64,000 nt of DNA from Siphonodentalium dalli. Lineage: Eukaryota; Mollusca; Scaphopoda; Gadilida; Siphonodentaliidae. Under the pieces are notes generated by a model. The model was not told where the DNA came from. It saw nothing but the letters and a program-made list of their open reading frames with translations, and did not search any database. Of the stretch, positions 58,354 through 64,000 are shown in pieces. Both the position numbers and the translations under genes were made by a program. Numbering within the stretch: the stretch's first letter is position 1; the number at the start of each line of letters is the position of its first letter. The DNA lies in contig CP136069.1 of assembly GCA_032622095.1 (NCBI GenBank), forward strand, positions 47,406,194 to 47,470,193, written 5' to 3'.

Positions 58354-59329
58354 CATAAAATGCTAACCCATGCTGTGGGGAAAGTATTACTTGATTAACA
58401 GTGGAAATATACATTAAGATTAAACTTACTTCATGCTTAAGTAAGTTTTGTATTATTCACATACCACATTTTTTTAATAAATTTTGCTATAAACTTTTTA
58501 TAAGAATTTTACCAATAATACCGCCATTATACCGTACTTGTATTGTGACAACTACATCCCTTTTTCTGGGGGTAGCCAGTACGCCCACCGAGCATGCCTG
58601 GTTTGTTACAACAGTAGCTATACCCCTAACATATGTGGTGATAACCTATATACATGTATATATACAGATACACACCCACCATGTCTGTTGATAGTGTTCC
58701 AGAAGTCCCAAAACAAGACATAAAGCAGGCAGGAGATCAACTCTCAGGAAATTAAAATTGAAAATGTATGCCCATTAATCCACAACCAAACATACACCTG
58801 GGGCTTTTGAGACAGCTGTCACTTCGTGGTACCTTTTCACAGGGATATGTTAGAAAACATGTGTTTTGCACACTAAAGGTCATCAATATTTATGAGCATT
58901 AAATTTTGACTTTTTCTCAAAATATCAATAAAAAGTTTAGGGTCGGCGGGTTATTTTTAGGTTCGGTCGATGTACGGAAACATAGTATCTCTTTTTTGGC
59001 CTAATGTAGCTCAGCTTGGACATGAGATATAATTCTCACAGAAGTTCATGGAATGATGTAGGAAAGATGGAAATTTCCAGTGATGGATTGAAGAGTATAC
59101 CCTCTGTTAAGCGGATTCATGATATATCACACACGGTTCTAGTCCTTATGCCGACCCGTTATAATAAGTTTGGGTGCCCGGAGCCTGGGTTCCCAAAATT
59201 AAGTATAACCGAACCGTAATATTCAGAATATGTCATGCTTTTGTACATTAATTTTATTTGGGAAAACGCTGAAAGATCTAATTAAATGCGAAAAAAGCAT
59301 TGGACGTAACAATAAACAGTGCCATTGTA

Positions 59330-59960
59330 GCTATATATAACACTAGCAGGTGGACCCGACTTTGTCCGGGCTGTTTCCCCTCTGCTTTTTGGCGAATTGC
59401 GCGATTTGAATTGTCCATTTTGAAGGTCAAGGTCAGGTGGGGTCACGATTTGACCCGTCCAAAACACTGGCCGGACAAAAGTACCCCACTAAAGTACCCG
59501 TCGAAATCCATCCGGTTTTACCCGATTTGACATTGAATTGATCATTTTGAAGGTCAAGGTCAGGGTCACAATTTGACCCGTCCAAAACACACATTGGACA
59601 AAAGTAACCCTATGTATAAAATTTCGTCGAAATCCCATCAATATTCGCGATTTGACCTTGAATTGACCCGATTTCAAGGTCAAGGTCATGTCGCACGGGC
59701 AAACGAATAGGCTTACGACACTCCCCATACTAAAGTATCACCAGACACTAATTTTCATCGAAATCCCGTGATACTCGGGCGATTGCCCTTGAAATGACCC
59801 GATTTCAAGGTCAAGGTCATTTCACACGGGCAAATTAATAGGCCCATGCCACTCCCTGGCCGAAAGTATCCCCACATACCAAGTTTCATCGAAATCGGTT
59901 CGGTCATTTTCGAGTCCATCGCGAACAGACAGACAGACAGATTTCACAAAATATATATTA
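59330..59960. repeat. tandem retroposon-like units with AAGGTCAAGGTCA
   Basis: At least four units with AAGGTCAAGGTCA, TTTGACCCG or GATTTGACC, and TCGAAATCC are spaced about 100-140 bp apart (cores near 59430, 59551, 59672, 59806). The block ends with ACAGACAGACAGACAG and ATATATATTAGACTAG. Such tails occur on non-LTR or Penelope-type retroposons of invertebrates. No coding part is visible. Confidence 0.6.
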
Positions 59961-59969
59961 GACTAGTCG

Positions 59970-60375
59970 ATGAGCCCGACGTTGCCCAGGCTATACAAAA
60001 ACCAAATTTCAAGTCGATAGCTCCACCCGTTTACGAGATCAGGTAACCAAATTTCAAGTAGATAGCTCCACCCGTTTCCGAGATCTGGTCTGCGCATGCG
60101 CGAAGCTGGCGTCGCACGGGCTCGGCGACCCGATAAAATTCGTATCCGGGGCAAGATACATTCACATAGCAAATTTCAAGTCGATAGCTCCACCCGTTTC
60201 CGAGATCTCGTCTGCGCATGCGCGAAGCGGGCGCCGCACGGGCTCGCCAATACTACAACGACGACTGCCTGGTCAAAATACACACACGTACCAAGTTTCG
60301 TCCCGATCGGTCGAGAATAGTAGATTTGTATAAATGACATACATACAGACAGACAGAGGTCTTCAAAATACAAGA
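59970..60375. repeat. second retroposon-like block (TTTCAAGTCGATAGCTCCAC units)
   Basis: Begins GATGAGCCCGACGTTGCCCA. Three units share AATTTCAAGT.GATAGCTCCA then CCCGTTTCCGAGATC (near 60003, 60050 and 60171). CTGCGCATGCGCGAAGC and CGCACGGGCTCG follow twice. It ends ACATACAGACAGACAGAGGT near 60357. Same style of tail as the previous block, different body. Confidence 0.6.
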
Positions 60376-60438
60376 ATACAGGATATAGAAAAATAATCAT
60401 AAATAAGATTGAATCATTAAGTGCATAAGATCAGTTAC

Positions 60439-60599
60439 TTGCCCAGTTGAGGGTCAGCAAGATATGGATACCGGTATATGACGATCCACATCATGCTGAC
60501 TCCCAAATGGGGTGCACTCAGTCTGGTGTTGGCATAACCTCGTCCGTGGCCGTCTCCCTGCTGACCCCATCATAATATGTATTGTGTCAACTCCGGTTA
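60439..60599. repeat. ~160-bp direct repeat, copy 2
   Basis: Partner of 58199-58353. It carries a 6-bp insertion (CCGGTA after ATGGATA). The two copies bracket the retroposon-like blocks at 59330-60375. Confidence 0.85.
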
Positions 60600-62330
60600 T
60601 GTCAACGATTAAATGTGATACTTATTATATAGGAGACATACGGCATGTGTATTTTCTTCGTAATTTGACGGACCCGAGGGAGTGTGGCATGTGGTCCCGC
60701 GGGTTTCTTAAATAGAGATTTATGTAAACCAAGGTTACCCTCATTTTTGAAGAAACCCGCCAGGCCAGTTAGATGAGATCCAAATAGAACGCTAAAACAG
60801 TATATTGTTGAATGTGATGGAAGGGGGTGGAGTCACTGCACGGTGCATACGGGTTTGAAGTGTCACGCATATACTAAGTAGCAAATCGGGATCAACAAAT
60901 CTAAAACGAACTGTGCTTGCATTCAGAATTTAAGAGTTATAGTGCCATCGTTAACATGTGCAATCTGGGCAGTATGGGTTATTACAAGTCACTGACTTGG
61001 GATATGAATCGATGAATTTACTGATCATTTTTTTTTTAAATTGCATCTTGTCGTGTCTTAATCACGAGGAGAAATCTCTTAGCCACGAGAAGATATTTGC
61101 AAATAGTGGATAAATATGCCCAAAGTCGAGGTAGAACAAAGGAGCTAGATTTTAACAATTGAATAATTATTAATCAATAATTATATTGATATCTGTTTGG
61201 TTTATAAAGCACAATTGTTTGAGCATTCACATACTAATATAATAGAAGTAATGTGCCACACACATATGTGAAACTTTTGACATAAAACATAGTAAATAAC
61301 TCATTAAACATTGCCATTAGCAATTATTTTATGTTCTGCCCTGCCAGTGTGAACCAATTTACATCAGCGTGAATTAAATTAAATAAATTAATCAAATAAA
61401 AATGAAATTTAGAGACATTATTTATCGGAAATTTGAGTCTATATATATACTCCTTAATATTACCAACTTAACTGTGAAGTTATTTTATTTTATTTTTTGT
61501 AAGTATCATTGTTAATTGATATATTGAAAGCCATTGATAATAAATCAAATTTTGGGAAAATGAACAATTTGATGATACAACTTGAGTATAATATTATGAC
61601 ATACTGAAAAGAATAATAAAAGATACTTTAGTAAATATGTGACAGAATTGTTTGGGTCTTGTTAATTGAGAGTACCACTTATCATAATTACGCAATGACT
61701 TACAATGCGCATCAATGACATTGCAAATCAAATGGTGTTATTTCTTTGTGTGTCAAAATGACGCTGCAAGAAATTATGGCTAAATGTTAGCTGGAGGGAA
61801 TAACTTTGGTCATATGTGCATTGGGTTTTGGGTTAAGAATTTGCTATCTAAAATATGACAATCTACCAACATAATAGCACAATATACTTTTAAGGCTTTT
61901 GAACATACACAGATTCACCGCCCTCCCCCAACCACAAGCCATCACCATTTCTGGGCATAGGACTGTGGCCATCGGGACAGTACCTAAATGGTGCCCAAAC
62001 ATGAAACCTGGATCATTGCCTATATATCCAAAAATGTTTTTCAATTTTAATGACGATATATTCTTCGAGAATAAGTTGTATATAGTTTCCAGGGCATAAA
62101 ATAATAAACATTGAATCAAAAACATGACAACATATCCGACCACTAAGCATCTGTAACTTATAATATGGGTAGAATAATACATCAATAATTATGTTTTGTA
62201 GTTACTAATTATATTGTTGAACATCATTATTCGGACAAAGTGATAGCTACACAGATATCTGTTGTCGACATAAATTCAATAGCTATTCTGACAGTACAAT
62301 GTGACCACAACACTCTGAATATAAGGGAAC
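60600..62330. other. AT-rich, no gene recognised
   Basis: Around 61918-62010 is a patch of more GC-rich sequence (GGCCATCGGGACAGTACC). It is open on both strands for 30-60 codons, with no splice or family support that I trust. Confidence 0.4.
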
Positions 62331-62400
62331 TTAACCCATTCATGGCGGGAGCTGCGGTGGTACAGTAATGCTCTAATTAATCGACTCCTTAAACACAGCA
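62331..62400. repeat. piggyBac-like left tip plus CAGTAATGC end
   Basis: TTAACCCATTCATGGCGGGA at 62331 resembles the tips at 2849 and 29926 but no right end is seen. It runs directly into ACAGTAATGCTCTAATTAAT at 62369, a near copy of 15957. Two element ends abut here, so one probably inserted into the other and was then truncated. Confidence 0.45.
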
Positions 62401-62573
62401 GAATTGTGGGTAACGTTTCAGGATTTAGTCGGAAATATGGTTTGTTGCCATTCATCGGAAAGCTCTCAGGCATATATTTGCTCCATTGCTAGTAGACCAA
62501 GAATTTGTTGATGATTTTGGGATTTGACATTAAAGTCAATTGTTAGTTGTTACTCAGTATTATTTGCAGACCA

Positions 62574-63344
62574 TTAACCCTTTCTATACTAATGTCTTTT
62601 CCCTAATCAGTTATGAAAGTATACATTGGAATTCCTTGTTATTAATCTGGAGGGGTGTTCATGAATAATCATCACATAATAACAGATAATATCAGTGCCA
62701 AAATAGTTATTTAATAGAAGGAAATGTTCAGATAATAAGTTCCAACAAACCAGATGTTGTTTATTGACATTATCTGTATATTTTCTAAGGGAACTATTCA
62801 TCAATGAGTATTTAATATAACAAGAGGTAAAGCTACCGGTGGTGTGCCTGTCCCAATTAAAGTATAAATGTATACTTACTGTATGAAAACTCAAAAACAA
62901 GTCTACAATCCTTTGATCACATTCTTTAAAATGCATGCAGCTTCAATTTTGGAACAACTAGGGATATAGCACATGTGTCCTTTCTCCTGGAAATAACAAA
63001 GGTCAAACATTCAAACATTTCGCACTCTTCAAATTCCCCCTTCAATTCAACACCATAGAAACTACTCTATTTTTTCATTTTCACTTCCTACTATTTCTCA
63101 CTATAAATTGAAAATACTCAAACCTGATTGAATGAGGGTATGTGTTTGCCATCTTGACACAAATTCATGCCATATAATTTGATTCTTGACTGGGGAGGTA
63201 AGCATGTACCATTTGGCACCCAACTCATCTACTTCTTTGTAATTTTAAAAACTCCAAATAGTTGATTTTTTTTTTAAACATAATATGAGGAAACTACTAC
63301 TAGTAGCTAGTGAATATTTAGTATAGAAAGGGCTGAATTAAAAT
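62574..63344. mobile_element. piggyBac-like element with 15-bp inverted tips
   Basis: TTAA at 62574 is followed by CCCTTTCTATACTAA. The exact reverse complement TTAGTATAGAAAGGG ends at 63332, followed by CTGAATTAA, so the right TTAA is displaced by five bases. No transposase. It contains the short dispersed repeat shared with 7965-8035. Confidence 0.55.
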
Positions 63345-64000
63345 GGTTTCAAGTATGACTATGAGGAGAATAATTATGTGTGTTGTAGTTAATGAGTGAT
63401 GAGGGATGTGGCTTGTTGGGTGTGCCAATGAATTTAGTCATGAAAAGAGTAAAATCCAAGATGGTCACTGGCGACCATATTCTTTAACAATTTTCGGAAG
63501 CTATCATTCGCTCCCAACTAGAGATAATGTCCAGGAGATCATTATGATGTTGGTGCAAAATATCTCAGATCGAAGTACTTAATACACGTGCCGATCAGTC
63601 ATCATCTATATTATTTACTCTGACAGTCAGTGTTTTAATTACAGTGGTGCCATACGGATAGGCCTGGTTCAATCTGAGGTTGATGTCGCAATCATTTTTG
63701 ATTAAAAATAATAGGTTTCATTTATTCCTCCCAATACATGTGCGATATGCCCATGCAGCCCAATTGTGTCCAGTTATATACTTTGTGCTGCCATGGGCAT
63801 ATTTTTCAGAATGAATATATTCCACAATCCACATATGATCTTATTGTGGTCGTTTCCAAAAAACAATGAAACAATTGAATTCCACCTGCCCTACTTTTCT
63901 ACCATATGTTACCGGAAACAACAAAATTTTGTTTTAGGCCTATGTAGCTATACTTACACTTTGGCAACTTTTCGCAATTTGGGCTATGATTGTCATTTTC
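63345..64000. other. window end, no gene recognised
   Basis: AT-rich. Nothing supported in any frame. Confidence 0.45.

Noticed and set aside
61844-62185. 113-codon - strand frame, and a proline-rich + frame at about 61918
   Set aside because: Both strands are open over the same patch, neither has splice sites or a polyadenylation context that I trust, and I recognise no family.

Overview
This is AT-rich, TE-dense nuclear DNA from an animal, probably a marine invertebrate. The evidence is GT-AG spliced exons with long introns, LINEs of two superfamilies, a Penelope-like fragment, many inverted-repeat DNA transposons and MITEs, microsatellites, and no compact operons. I cannot name the species. 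The retroelement mix would fit a mollusc, brachiopod or lancelet-like genome.

The only host gene I can assemble lies on the + strand: a secreted single-domain C-type-lectin-like (CTLD) protein in four coding exons, at 9997-10030, 13743-13805, 35807-35968 and 50216-50439. All three introns are phase 1. The exons sum to 483 nt (160 codons plus stop), and an AATAAA follows at 50464. The introns are about 3.7, 22.0 and 14.2 kb and are filled with transposons. Exon 1 is the weakest part of the model. A decayed copy of exon 3, still carrying its splice donor, sits in intron 3 near 47966-48027. A separate exon-like segment with a transmembrane helix, stop and AATAAA lies on the - strand at 21729-21845.

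Transposon layout, left to right: a 1.84-kb element with ~400-bp, about 97% identical inverted arms (1-1836). A piggyBac-type MITE with TTAA duplications (2849-3403), followed by related hairpin modules to about 6.3 kb. A 5'-truncated Jockey/CR1-group LINE (about 11.7-13.2 kb, -). A small MITE (17347-26742) split by a 9.06-kb LINE-type insertion (17474-26532, -) that is bounded by a 12-bp target duplication and carries ORF1, a 2A-like remnant, and endonuclease and reverse transcriptase. A 2.9-kb TIR element with a CACGTG/AAGATGGCC tandem repeat (26843-29782). A piggyBac-like element (29930-31142). A 2.77-kb TIR element with a 6-bp duplication, many copies of a 20-bp hairpin and a minisatellite core (31194-33965). 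A 3.95-kb L1/Tx1 LINE (40116-44069, -) whose 5' end is fused to a GC-rich, rRNA-like segment.

Beyond the lectin gene, 50.5-64 kb holds a Penelope-like RT fragment, tandem and inverted repeats, retroposon-like units and further piggyBac-like ends. I see no other convincing host gene there. Every LINE reading frame is broken, so the transposon content looks inactive, although several insertions keep clean boundaries.
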